This document shows positions 24,105-35,612 of a stretch of 64,000 bases of DNA, piece by piece. The position numbers and the translations under genes were made by a program. Below the pieces are notes generated by a model, which worked only from the letters and a program-made list of their open reading frames with translations, had not been told where the DNA came from and did no database searches. Positions within the stretch are counted from its first letter, which is position 1, and each line of letters starts with the position of its first letter. The stretch covers positions 13,519,823 to 13,583,822 of the forward strand of contig CM021322.1 of NCBI GenBank assembly GCA_010645155.1. The letters run 5' to 3'. Source of the stretch: Tigriopus japonicus. Lineage: Eukaryota; Arthropoda; Copepoda; Harpacticoida; Harpacticidae.

Positions 24105-25117
24105 TAGAGCAAGGATAAAAAAGTAAAAAAAAATACTTTTTTGCCTGTTTTTGACGGATTTAACTTTTTTCAATCAAAAAACTTTTTTTACTTTTTTAAC
24201 CACATTTATGTCTCACTGCATTTTTTAAAAATAAACATACAACAAAGTACTTCCATATTTTGCTCTTTCACGCAAATCTGCTGCTTTTAGGGGTCCGTTG
24301 TATACGCTCTTTGGGCCCTTTGCGTCTTACACTTTTCATGTCCAAGAATAATAACGAAACTTACATGTTTGACCACTCAAAATCTCTTTCACTTCTAATT
24401 TTACTGGTGTTAAATCAAACGATACAAACATTTTTTAATAGCTTTTGCAAACTTTTCCGACAAACAGAAAATAAATAACAATTATTTTGTGTATGCCGTT
24501 TTCTCGAAACAAACTTATTTCTCTGTTACATTTTTTCAAAATCTCTTACAAAACAAGCTTTTGAAAAAGTACAAAAGATGGCGCTGAAAGACAAAAAACT
24601 AGAATTGGATGTGGCTCCTCCAAAAAAATTATGGTGCATCCTTGGAACTACTTTAGCCCTAATATTACAATTGTCTACAAATCTTATAGGTGAACAAAAC
24701 AGATTAGGTTAGGTTAGGCTTTTGCAAACCTAACCTAAGTACAAAACATAAGTCAAAAAAGTAATTTATTCATTCAAGGTTGACTTTTCATCAAGTTCAG
24801 AGAGATACTAGTACTTCAGCCTTGAAAGAGATCCAAAAGTAAAATCAAAATTCATCTGTTTACTTTTATCAAATCCAGAGTTGACTTTTTTAAATACAAT
24901 TGTCTAATATTTTCCATTACTAAAACGCATGATAGTAATTGCAACACATTGAAATGCTACCTTGCTGCAGATTTCCATGGATTTCGTAGCATTGACGTAC
25001 TTCTTGACTACGCTTAAAAGCTTAGATTTGGCAACTTTTTTCCTACTTATTTTAACGTTTTTTTTAACTTTTTAAAAACTTTTTTCGGTGTTTTTTTTTA
25101 CTTTTTTCCTTGCTTTA
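24105..25117. mobile_element. 1.0-kb non-autonomous hAT-like element
   Basis: The left end TAGAGCAAGGATAAAAAAGT and the inverse right end (TAAAGCAAGGAAAAAAGTA) form TIRs of about 30 bp. Flanking octamers are ATCATCAG (24097-24104) and ACCATCAG (25118-25125), 7 of 8 identical. The interior is AT-rich and has no transposase frame. A short TTAGG block lies near its middle. The same TAGAGCAAGG start appears alone at 34787 and, inverted, at 56720-56729. Confidence 0.72.
24704..24738. repeat. short interstitial TTAGG block with inverse partner
   Basis: Three TTAGG units (24704-24718) are followed after about 10 bp by CCTAACCTAA, so the stretch can form a hairpin. TTAGG is the common arthropod telomere unit, but three copies are too few to show telomeric origin. 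Confidence 0.4.
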
Positions 25118-25489
25118 ACCATCAGTTTTGGACAAACTAAAGTGTCTCAAATGTTGACTGAGTATTGTTAATGGATCTGGGGTGGTAATTGGCTGAAATT
25201 ATTGGTAAAATTCCTTTCTAATTGACATGGAAATATGACTACTAAAAAGGTAATTCAGGCATGATCTATGCCAAAACTCAGCAGAAAAACACTAAAAGTT
25301 CTATTTGGAGGTCTTTATCATCATTTCAGGTCCATCAACATTTTAAATCAGTTTCAATCATAGTCATTAAAATTCTGAAAGCTGAAGGCAGGAAATGGTA
25401 TTTAGATCATCAAACAAAAAATTGTTTCACAATGAAAATATTGGAAATTGAAATTATAAAGTGAGCTGAAAAGTTCGGAGTGTTTTTGG

Positions 25490-25740
25490 TAATGTCGGAT
25501 CCGATGCACAGCTCTAGTTCCAACCCGACTTTTTGGATTTGATCGGATTCAGATTTGTTCGGATTGACCTAAGAATTTTCGGATTTGTTTGGATTTTTGC
25601 GCATATTTTCGGATTCGGATTTGTTCTGATTCATCAAAGCCTTTAAGATTCAGATTTGCAAAATATTTGTTCGGATTCATCAAAGCCTGTCGGATTCGGA
25701 TTCAGATTTGCAAAATATTTGTTCGGATCCGACATAATCC
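25490..25740. repeat. degenerate tandem repeat of CGGATT words
   Basis: Many units of TTCGGATT(C/T)GGATTTG type follow one another, including a larger duplication of about 50 bp that carries GATTTGCAAAATATTTG twice (near 25655 and 25706). GTCGGATCCGA occurs at the left edge (25495) and its inverse near the right edge. It looks like a small satellite or a decayed TIR element. Confidence 0.6.
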
Positions 25741-27099
25741 AAAAAACTGGTAGTTAAAACATACAATAACATTGTAATGAGCCAAATTTATGATATTTTG
25801 AAATGTTGACATCAAATGTCAGTGCACTCTTCTATAATTTCCACCTAATGGCCGGTTTTTTCAAGGCCCTAGGGTGGGTTGAGAGCCATTCAAATTTACT
25901 TGTTTGTCTTTATTATTGCTCAACTTCTACGCCAACGGTTTTGCGCATTCTTACAACTAGAAATACAAAAAGGCTCTACTTACAACTAGAGCTCTATATT
26001 AGAAAGAGTACAATCATATCCAACGCCATCTAGCTGATTTGGCTCGCAACTGCTCGCCGTTCCCAAAACAATGCAAAAGTACCCTCTAAGCTGAACAACT
26101 TTTCCAAAATATGAGAGCAAGGTAACAACTTTTGAGAAAGTAAAGGGCCTAGAACCTTAATGAAGGGGTCCAAAATGACCTATTAGTGTGTTTCAAATGA
26201 TTCAAAGCTGAATTACTTGTAAAATTAAGTTTAAAACCTAAAAGACCAAAAGAAAAATGAATATATCACCCCTCACTCTGATCAGTGCTTTTCAGAGAAA
26301 ACGTTCGCAATCAGGGCTCCTACCATAAAAATGTGTCAGATAGAATATTGATAGAGAGGAGAATGTTGAGTTTTCCTTTCTTCACCTTTCAACCCTGAAA
26401 TTTTGAGTCAAGTCCTCCTTGTTTGTTCACTGGGCTCAGTGTGGAGAGCGAGAGAGAGAGCTGGCCCGGCCCAGCAATCCTATCAGTTCCCTTCTTAACA
26501 AGTGCCAGTGGGCAAGCTGGGCAAGCCATCTGAAGCTAACAAGCATTTGACTGGACTCCACAGCTGGACTCCCCTGCTGGCCACCACCAACTACTCCTGT
26601 GATCTTGCATATCAATGGGTAGGTGGGCAAGTTTAAATTGCAGTCAGGGGTGAAGTCAAGAGAGGAAGAAAATTCCCTGTGCTCTTTCTCAGCAATGACC
26701 ATGACAGCCAAGCACAAGAGGGAAGAGAATTCAGCAGCCCTGCAATTTCATTTCCAATCACATTGTTGCCATCTACTGATGGGGTCAATCATAGATTGGA
26801 TTGGGAAAATTGATAATTGAACCAATTTCAGGGCTGATTGGAGAGATTGGTGATTGGATTGAGATTTTCAACCTGGTCCTTCAACAAACAGCATTGCCAA
26901 AATGACCACAAAAATTGTAACGACACAAATGTGCCAATAATCAAAGGGATGAACTTAGAAACCATTCAGTGGATGTCCTACATGTTTGCCTCTTGCCATA
27001 TACACTGCCCAATTCCCATCAACGATGTATTTCTTCAAGTTTTAGATGGTGACTCTTATTGTTTGGTCCTGTTAAGTATTTTTGGCAAGCCCTTCCAAC
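25741..27099. other. gene-free interval with element fragments
   Basis: No gene is recognised. A TACTGATGGGG start at 26774 followed by GATTGGATTG-type words looks like a solo end of the same hAT-like terminus family as 27108. I found no matching right end or target duplication. The overlapping short frames on both strands at 26436-26820 lack recognisable features. Confidence 0.45.
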
Positions 27100-27107
27100 A
27101 TGCAAAT

Positions 27108-27392
27108 TACTGATGGAGTTCAATCTGATTTCAATCTGTTCAATCACTTTTTGCGCGCGCTACGTCATTGTGACTGCCGATTCATGCAAAACAGTACACT
27201 TGTCACTTCTATGAAAAATGCGTTCGTTCATAGTGAATTTCCAAAAAAGTGACCCTGTTTTTGAAGACTTCAGACCAGGGGTGCCATCAAGATCAAGCAA
27301 AGTTTTTCTCACTACTTTTGCATTGGACCAATGGCATTGATGGGAGCCCTAAAAGATTGAACAGATTGAAATCAGATTGAATCCCATCACTA
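27108..27392. mobile_element. 285-bp hAT-like MITE with 8-bp target duplication
   Basis: The element starts TACTGATGGAGTTCAATC and ends with a near-exact inverse of it (GATTGAATCCCATCACTA), giving TIRs of about 40 bp rich in GATTGAA words. Identical octamers ATGCAAAT flank it (27100-27107 and 27393-27400). No coding capacity is seen. The relic at 2762-2970 is its right half, so the family has at least two copies here. Confidence 0.85.
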
Positions 27393-27850
27393 ATGCAAAT
27401 CCTCTCAACTTCAGTGATGCTGAAAACAATTGATCTGTGGCCAGATTTTCAAACATGTGGCACATAGTCTTAAGGAATTCTTCAAAAATGAATACCACAG
27501 ACAACATATATAATTCAATACAATTAAAGTTATTCCATGAATATTCCATGTATTTGATGTAGTGATCTCTTCAGGACGGGAAAAAGTTGAAAAAAAATCT
27601 GGACAGACTTGTTGGCAACCTGCAAACGCAAAAATAGATTTAAAAAATCTAGAAATTGCGAAAATAAATTCAGTTTTAGTTGTAAAGCCAACAAATGTTT
27701 CTTTAATCCAAAACTGCCAAAAATGAAAAAAAGCTCCTGGTCAAGACAATTAAAAATAACATTGCCTTTCATGGAATTGGCAGAATTTTGATCACAGTTT
27801 TGAAACAAGCGTCAGACTGGCTTGGCCTTCCTGATGTGATACCAACACAG

Positions 27851-28571
27851 TAGTGATGGGAGGCAAACAAGAGCTTGGGCAAGCGGTCCGGTACAGTACC
27901 TTGGACTTGCCGAAACTTGGGTCTACTTGGGTGCCTGTACAAGTATTTTTCCCACCTTACAGGTTTGCCAAATTTGCTAGGAATGAAGACTAAACCTTCG
28001 GCATCAGAATTTCAATTAACCAGAAAGTTTCAGCTAAATAGGGCCCAGGCCCTTGTTAGGATGGATTTTTAGATGAAAATACACAATTCAAAGCTTTTGC
28101 ATCGAGAAATGCAAAAGCTTTTGAGAATATTTCAAAAAAAAAAAAAAAGATTTGGCATCTTATATTTTTTTCTAGCAACTCTGAGTGACCGAGCTTGTTC
28201 CCAAGTGTGACTGTTAAATCTCATTCTTGATTGACCTGAAAAGTGTATTCATGTGTGGCTTAGAACGGAAACTAAAGAAAAAACATGGTTTTGCAAATGC
28301 TATCCAAATCAAAATATTTTTTGTTTCACTTCCACTGTTTATTGCTGAATTATCAAGGTCAAAAGATCATTGAAAATGCAACTTGGCATTCTTTTCTTCT
28401 AAGTCACACTGCAAGCATCTTAACTCTTCTAAGAGCAACTGCCGGCAACTGCATCTTCCAATGTTCCTTGAGCTTGCCAAGTGTATTGGGTGTATTGCCC
28501 AAGTAATGCTTGTCAACAACTTGTTCTTGGGTGTTTGTGATGACTCATTACTTGCCCAAGTCACATCACTA
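27851..28571. mobile_element. 721-bp non-autonomous hAT-like element with 8-bp target duplication
   Basis: It begins TAGTGATGGGAGGCAAACAA and ends CACATCACTA, with CTTGGGCAAG words subterminal at both ends. The octamer CAACACAG is present on both sides (27843-27850 and 28572-28579). The interior contains a long A run at about 28134-28149 and no transposase frame. It sits only 450 bp from the 27108 element and has the same outer terminus but an unrelated interior. Confidence 0.85.
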
Positions 28572-28579
28572 CAACACAG

Positions 28580-29733
28580 ACTCATCTAGCTTTAGATGTG
28601 GCCATGAAAAAGAAGACATGAAATTTTAGCATATTGAGAAAAGACATTTAGCCATTAAAATTCAATATAGGTCAGAGTATCTTTTAGATAATTTGGTAAC
28701 TCGTTCATGTTTCACTAAAAATGACTTAAAAAGACTTGAACGTTTCTAATTTGGTCATTGGAATATCGAGGAAAACAATTCCAAAATGTACCACCCAGTC
28801 ACACTATGAAAAGCCTTTGAAGAAGTATTGTTCTCGATGTGCTCGTGAAGAACCACCCTTATTACGCCCATTGTTGTGTTGTGAACTGGTTCAATTGGAT
28901 TTGTAAAGAGGACGGGGAAGAGAAAATTGGGTACCAAAAGAAAAGCAAAATGCAAGAAGACGGCTGTCAAACCGCCATTTTCGAAGCCAACACAATAATC
29001 AAGAACGCGAGGAACATGCCAATATAAATGGTGAACCAGAATGTGTCTTGAAAAGAACCTACGCATAATGGTGAATCGCATCTTGGGCCCAAAATCTCAT
29101 GTGTTTGCCATCATATCTCGGTGATCAATAGTGACCAATACCTTGTAGCACACATGGATTTTGATGAAAAGTCAGTGAAAAGGTATGGACCTCAATCCAC
29201 TTGCAACATCCTCTTGGAAAAGGACTAAGAACCACATTTCCCCCGGAAACTCTCCCACGGACCCTACATTTCATCGGGCTCATCCATTACAAAACTTCAA
29301 AAGCTTAAATCGACAATATCATACCTATTCTTGGATTACCGTGAAAAGGAGTGAAGTCCAATCAAAAGCTCTTCAAGATTTCTACAGTTTCAGAGTTGTA
29401 ACAAATTGGAAATCTCTGATGCGCCCAATTTGTAATGGAACTCAAACCTCAAGTCTCCCTGCTATTACTAATCCCCTGTGGTTCTTGGAATTCTGAATTA
29501 AAGTCAAATTGAGAAAATGTACACTAATTAATGATAATACTGCATGTATTGGGACCACTGTTTTTGTATGAACATTTGCATATGTCAACCGAATTAAACG
29601 AAATTCTATTTCCTCTTCCCGTACTCTTTATACAGCACAAGGTGTTTTGAGTGGACATACAATAAATAACATTTCAGACTCAAATTTACAAAATGTTTTC
29701 ACCATGTTCAACTAAACTAGACATAAATGATAT
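28580..29733. other. gene-free interval between mobile elements
   Basis: Frames on both strands are short. A minus-strand frame at 28755-29081 is hydrophobic, and a plus-strand frame at 29185-29496 ends in a peptide (FYSFRVVTNWKSL) that resembles the C-terminal tail of some non-LTR reverse transcriptases. Neither is strong enough to annotate. Confidence 0.4.
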
Positions 29734-30129
29734 TTATGTGTAAGTTTTGATGTTTATGAGAAAACATAAATGATAAATGAAGAAAAGATGAACAGACTGT
29801 ACAAATGCAATTTGCGACTTTCTGGGAACCATGGGCTTCATCTTGAGGGTGTTGACTTGAGGGTTATTTTCAAGGCAATCACCTTGCAAAATGTTGATGC
29901 TATTTTGCAGTCTTCTGGCGAAATTGATAAGAAACACAAGGTCGTCTACACATTGCAAGTATTGAATTCCTTTGTTATTGACGGTGGGGCCTTGGTGAGT
30001 GGGGACTTCCAGCAGGTCAGATACGCAAAGGATAGGCAGTAGGGGATCCTTCATCATGAGATTGTGTTCTATGGAAACCTTCAATTTGGTAGTTTGAGAA
30101 GTACAACACAATGATATTGTTGAATGCAC
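29734..30129 (-). pseudogene. non-LTR reverse transcriptase fragment
   Basis: A 131-codon frame contains DPLLPILCVSDL, then QYLQCVDDLVFL, then a spacing and KMKPMVPR block. This order matches the RT region running from the GxPLL-type motif through the (Y/F)xDD catalytic motif to the KTKxMxF motif of non-LTR retrotransposons. The catalytic box reads CVDD instead of the usual (Y/F)ADD. Nothing upstream or downstream continues the domain, so it is an isolated, dead fragment, from a lineage different from the copies at 35.6 and 53.3 kb. Confidence 0.55.
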
Positions 30130-30727
30130 ATGACTTGCCTAACACCCTTCAAATTGCAAGTGTAAAATTGCTCAAGGTGTCTAGCCTTATAAACCATGAT
30201 GTAACAACTAACTTGGGTGCTAGGGTACATGACGAGTTCTCATGTAGTTGGAACTTGATTTCTATACGCATATAGTATCCCCATAATCATTACAAATGCA
30301 TGTTCAGGCAATTTCGTGCATTGTCTTTTCACTCTTTGCCCTAATGCAAGCAATTTTGGAAACCCTGCTTATTTCTTTGTTATTGTCAGTTAACGCTGCG
30401 CTCAAAATTAGACATGCTTCATGAACCCAAATCCACATACTTTCAGTTTGTAATCCATATATATTTTATTTGAAACTCTTTCTTTACATTTTAAATGATA
30501 AAGAATGGCTAAAATATTTTTGCCAACTCTTAAAATAAGGTGCAAAATTATTGATCGCGTGTTTAGAATCGTGCTGTTTTTGGGACCTGTTGTGAACCCT
30601 GAAATGCTTTTTCCCAGATTGACGAGATTGGTTTTTGGACTGAGATTGGGGGCATCAAGATTGGTTCAAGGCTAGATTGAAAGACTGAACGGATTGAATG
30701 ATTGGGATTTTCCATCAGTAATCAGTA
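30130..30727. other. gene-free interval with a solo element end
   Basis: No gene is recognised. At 30620-30720 a block of GATTGAA/GATTGGG words ends in CCATCAGTA, like the right end of the 27108 family. No left end or duplication is visible. Confidence 0.4.
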
Positions 30728-30871
30728 GCTATACTTTTGGATTTCGAGTTGGCAGTGCTGCCATATTTTATGACGTCTCTAGTTGAGAAGATTAGTTGGG
30801 GGTCAACTTTTTGACCTTAAAATCCAAAGTGGCAAAACTCGGCCAAAAATCCAACTCGAAACCCATCAGTA
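30728..30871. repeat. second copy of the intron-12 palindromic repeat unit
   Basis: It shares GGATTTCGAGTTGGCA and TTTTTGACCTTAAAA with 17603-17757 in the same order, and ends in the inverse ATCCAACTCGAAACCCATC then AGTA. The unit is itself a palindrome with arms of about 35 bp. Confidence 0.75.
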
Positions 30872-31463
30872 ATCACTATACTGATGTTAAACAAGCTGAC
30901 TGGCTTGATGCCATTGATTCCGATGCTTTATGGGACGATCAGGCTCGGAAAGAATCAAGCATGCTCGATTCATTTGCAGCTGATTCAGCGCCGCCAATTT
31001 AACTGTAAAATTTATAAGGCTTTCAAGTGGAAATCATATGGTTCTTCTTATCAAATTCACTTGCTTTACCTTGTGTGATGAATTTAGAACAACGTTTGTG
31101 CCAAACAAAACCAATATTCTGTGGAAAAATGATGTTTCCATGTTGTCTGGCTTTTTAAGATGACTTGAGCATGTTTCTAATATGGAACACTTATAACGGG
31201 AACATTATGCGATTAGTTTGCGACATTTGAATCATTAAAACCAGATTTAAGAAACTGGCATAAATTGATAGAAATTCAAATGCTCCCACAAGTTAAAAAT
31301 TCAAAAAATATCGTAACACGACGCCACTTAATACCTTTTGATGGTTGATTCGAAATTACACCAGTAACTTCATGCTAAAAATTTTGTCTTCACGACGATT
31401 TTGGTCTAAAAATGACTCTGCCATCCTCTTGCCTCATCAAAATCTGGCAACACTCCATGTTCT

Positions 31464-32070
31464 CTAGCTTAGAAAACCACCCCGCAATGCTAAGTGCAAC
31501 CTCACGTGAGCGAGGTTGCGTGGTGATAACAAACGTACCGTATATTTACCTGTGAGTTTTGAGTGATGGCAGCCAAGAAGCTTATTTCGGTAGTCTTGCA
31601 CAACCGTTTCGACAGTTCTTGCGTACCGTGACGGTAGGCGCTGGAATTGTCAGTGTCTTGGAAAAAAAGAAAGGTTTCAGCCAGTTTCAGTGCTCTTAAG
31701 AAGCAAGTAGGAGAAGTAATTAATCAACTTTTCCAAACATCACCTAATCTAATGGTCACAACATATGATCCCAAAGCCTAGCCTTGCAGGGCCTGAAGCC
31801 TAATCCTAAAGCTGTGTTGCAACATACACTTTGCTTATTTATCTATGCCGACGCACTGAGAATCCGTGCGCGAACTTGGACTTCTAGGTCCAAGAGCGTA
31901 CCGGCCCATCCTTAAGACTGCCTGGAGTCTGGTGATTCCCATTTAGAGAACTCTCATCAAGACCACATGCTTTTATTGGGAACACAAAACTTTCGCTACG
32001 TTTGTTTTTACCACGCAACCTCGCTCACGTGAGGTTGCACTTAGCATTGCGGGGTGGTTTTCTGAGCTAG
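31464..32070. mobile_element. 607-bp element with 74-bp TIRs and 12-bp flanking repeat
   Basis: 31464-31537 and 31997-32070 are inverted copies with about three mismatches. They start CTAGCTTAGAAAACCACCCC and contain an inner hairpin (GCAACCTC, 8 bases, GAGGTTGC). The identical dodecamer ACTCCATGTTCT flanks the element on both sides (31452-31463 and 32071-32082). There is no transposase frame. Long TIRs with a duplication above 8 bp suggest a Mutator-like origin, but 12 bp exceeds the usual 9-11, so the superfamily is open. Confidence 0.82.
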
Positions 32071-32082
32071 ACTCCATGTTCT

Positions 32083-35000
32083 GTTCTGTTCTGAGTTGTG
32101 TGGAAAGTAAACATTGGAAAAAGGCGAAAAATTTTAAGTCCGCGTGGGAGTTCCTCATTGCCGTGTTCTCTAAGTATCTTAAACGATATGCGGGATTTTC
32201 TTTTTCTTTAAACAGTGACACCACATATTTCACAACGCACACCCGCCCCATCGATGTCTAACTCAAGAAACTCTCCGTCCATCGGGTAGCAGGAATTAAG
32301 AAAGGACATTGCTTCAACAGCCAAAGTCTTTCACTTTTTGAGGACATTCAATTTCTCTTCAGGTGCCGACCTGATTCTCTCGATCCCATCATCATTTTGG
32401 CGTAGCCGCTTTTTTCTATTTCTCAAGATCTTTATTCAAATTCTCAAGATAAAAAACAATAAAGGGCACCTTTCGTGTTAACCAAGTGGCAATGGTATTT
32501 TTTATGTGGGGAACTTCTTCACTAGTTTCGTGTTTCATTTTTCTGTGTGACAATAATGATTGTTTTGAAATATATAGTGACAAAATGCGCAAGTCAAAGT
32601 GTATATTTATTAATGGGTTACATTATGTTTATTAGTAATGTCTCTTATTAAATATTTTTGTAGGCACACTTCTTGATGTTTATTGATGTGGCAGTAGATA
32701 ACTGCTTTAATATTTTGGAAACGTTGTTTTTGAGGGACACCAATTGATTGACACAAGCCCTAATAGTGAATCCAGCTTACACACTGGAAAGGCAAAGTTA
32801 ACTGAAAATATGTGGCATGAATTGGTACAAACTAGAACAAATATATTTAGCATTTCACCCGGAAAGTAGTTTGCACTAATACTAATACTAATAGTTGAGT
32901 TGAATGAAGCAAAGAGCCTGTGAAACACCTGCTCTACTTGTCAGATAATAGCTTTGCTAAATCCATTTTTTCTTAAGCCAAATCTTCTTCTTGCTTGGAA
33001 AACTTTAACAATAAATTAACAAACATGTTGAAAATATGAAATATTAAAAGATAACAGTGATCAAATTCATTTTTCTTGAACAAGTTGGACACTTGCATTG
33101 CCCAATTCAGGAATAAGTAGTCAATTGGCGATTCATACGTGTTATTAACGAGAAAAAATGGCAGGGCTTCAATTAGTAAACCTTCCAATCAAAATAAAAA
33201 GTGTGGCTGAGTGATGGCATGATGGTACTTTCATGAAGTAACTGGAAGGAATTTGTTCGGTTTAATATAATGAATATGTCCCTAAACAAATCAAATTTTA
33301 TTTTCTAGCATAAAATTTGGAAATATTAACAATTTTGTCCTCTTCATGAATCATTTTTTGAACCAAGCAATGGAAGATGCCAAAGAAGGCAGTCACCCTA
33401 ACCACCTTGTTCTAAGGCCCATATCAGCAAAAAAGCTTGATTCCATTCTGATTCCATTCCAATGGACAGTACCAAAATTGAAAGTGGTGGCCTCTGGTGG
33501 TAGACCTGCACTTCTTTCTGGTCTAAATCCTTCGAGGCTTTGCTCTATTAGTACATTCAAGTGGGCTCGTTTTACAACAAATGTTATTAAATTTAGGTTG
33601 GCTTTTTTGAAATCCAAATGTTACTTTCACATCTGTAGAAGTCATCTCTCTTCAAAAGAAATGCTCTAAATTCCTTCAAAAACCGAGGTTTAAGCATTTC
33701 CAAGTCTTTACTGTCTACCTTGGGTGCAGACGGTGCAGTCCACCGTAGACATTCTCTTTTTCCTTTCATGCAAAAGAGCAGCGGTTCGGATGGAGGGAAA
33801 ATGCCCGCACCGTCCACAAGACGTGCCCACACCAACACAAAAGCGACATGGTGACGAAGCTTAGCTCTGAGAAACCAAATAGGTTTTTTTTCTCGGGAGG
33901 GGCTTTAAGCTTTCAAAAATTATTGTTCAGTTATTTTAAATTTTGATTAGCCCTATTTAGCCTTTCTTTGGTCATTACAAAAGTGTTTAGCCCCTGTTTT
34001 TGTTCTGAAGACTTGTGCTTTTAAATTATATTGAAAAATAATGCATCATTATGTTGTTACAACATTTTGGTGACAATTTTCCTTCTATTAACACTTTTGA
34101 AAATATTACAATATCCTGAATCACTTGTGTGATTAATACTTCTAAATGAAGAGAGGTTCTGTGTGATTGTTTTTAATTTTCGTTTTCCGCTGTTATTTAC
34201 ACTAAAGATAAGATACATTACATTACATTCTACAACGAAGCATCAAAACTATTTAAGCTTTTTTCGACTTTTTGATGAAAATGCATTCATTACATGCCTG
34301 TTTCATTCCAAGATCGAGCCACAAAAGTTGGTTTGGTTTGGACACTGTTTGCTGGTCACACTTGTTAAGAAGGAAAATGAACGTCTCTTTCAAAACGGAC
34401 GGAAACCTTGGGAAAACGCCTGAAGCTGATTGGCTTGTCCGGCCTGTGGAATTAGTCAGTTGAGAACCCTTGGTGGCGGGCCGGGTCGGACGGTGTTTGC
34501 ACGTTTTATCAAAACATTGGCCTAAGCAGCCTCCCAAGGAAATCGGCCAGCTTGATCGAACATCAGGTCTTGCCTGATAGACTCAGCACGATGATCGGTT
34601 GTCTCGGCTATCGCATTTCTTACTGCCTCCTCTCACTTGAAAAGCTGACACAAAGTTCCGTACATGCTCGTCCTCTTAATCACTGAGTGTCTGTTGCATT
34701 GGTCAGGTGAGAAAGAAATGTAATTTCTGCCGGCCGGTAGATGACTGGCCTCATCTGTCAAAGCAGATGTAAGGCTATGTTGGCAGTAGAGCAAGGACAA
34801 ATATTAAAATGAAGTTAGAATCAAAGAATAGAATGTGAAAGAATTCTTCAAAATAAAGAAATGCCTCATTTTAATCATTTGAACGTTTATGTGTCTTAAC
34901 TTGAACAACATTGCGATCGGCTTCAAAAATATTCTGTCGGGAAGATTCTCCTTTCACCCTGGCCAAATGACCGGTTCCGACCGAACAACTTAGGCCAAGA

Positions 35001-35612
35001 AACGCTAGGTGGACCCTCGCATGTGTCGGGAGTTAATCTCGAAGCCCTATACAAGATCGTTTTTGACTCAGCCTCAACAGCTTGAAGATCGAAAATCAGC
35101 ATCAAGCCCCATCACTACATCACTACTCTCTACTCTCTAGTTTCATGATAGCTAAGTCTAGCGTGACCAATTTTAGCTTTTTGACCTAAATTGAGCTCCT
35201 TTTCAGATTTTTATAACAGCTCCAAATTGGAAATATTCGTTATCTTTTAGATATTCAAGCTCCTTTTAAATTATAATGCCAACTTTTGGCTTGGCTTGAA
35301 AGATTTTAGAGTCTTTTGGCTCTTTTCCGCAATTTTTCACATTTCACATGTTTTTTACCATCGAAATGGATCATTTTCAAAATTGGTTGTTTTTAGCAAA
35401 TACTTAAAGTTTCGGCTCAGTGCTTCAATATATTGGGCTTTTGCGAATTTTGCACTTTTTGAGGTCCTGTTTGATTTTTTGGGGGGCTCTTGCGCCTTGC
35501 GCTTTTTTCCAAAAATCTTGCGCTTTTCGGGTCCGAGGAAAAATAACTAAAATTTGCAATTTTGACCTCAAACCTGGTAAAAAGTCATGCAAAATCTTAT
35601 TTTCCAAAGCAA
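32083..35612. other. gene-free interval before the first retrotransposon copy
   Basis: No gene is recognised in 3.5 kb. TAGAGCAAGG at 34787 and CCCCATCACTA ending at 35117 look like solo ends of the two hAT-like terminus types. 35160-35610 is rich in repeated words such as GAGCTCCTTTT and GCGCTTTT and is probably a decayed repeat. Confidence 0.45.

Noticed and set aside
28755..29081. Hydrophobic minus-strand frame, possible membrane protein
   Set aside because: No family motif, no splice partners, and an overlapping frame on the other strand.
29185..29496. Possible C-terminal tail of a non-LTR reverse transcriptase
   Set aside because: Only one short block (FYSFRVVTNWKSL) fits and no RT domain precedes it.
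34787..35117. A hAT-like element from TAGAGCAAGG to CCCCATCACTA
   Set aside because: The two ends belong to different terminus types and the flanking octamers do not match, so they are treated as separate solo ends.
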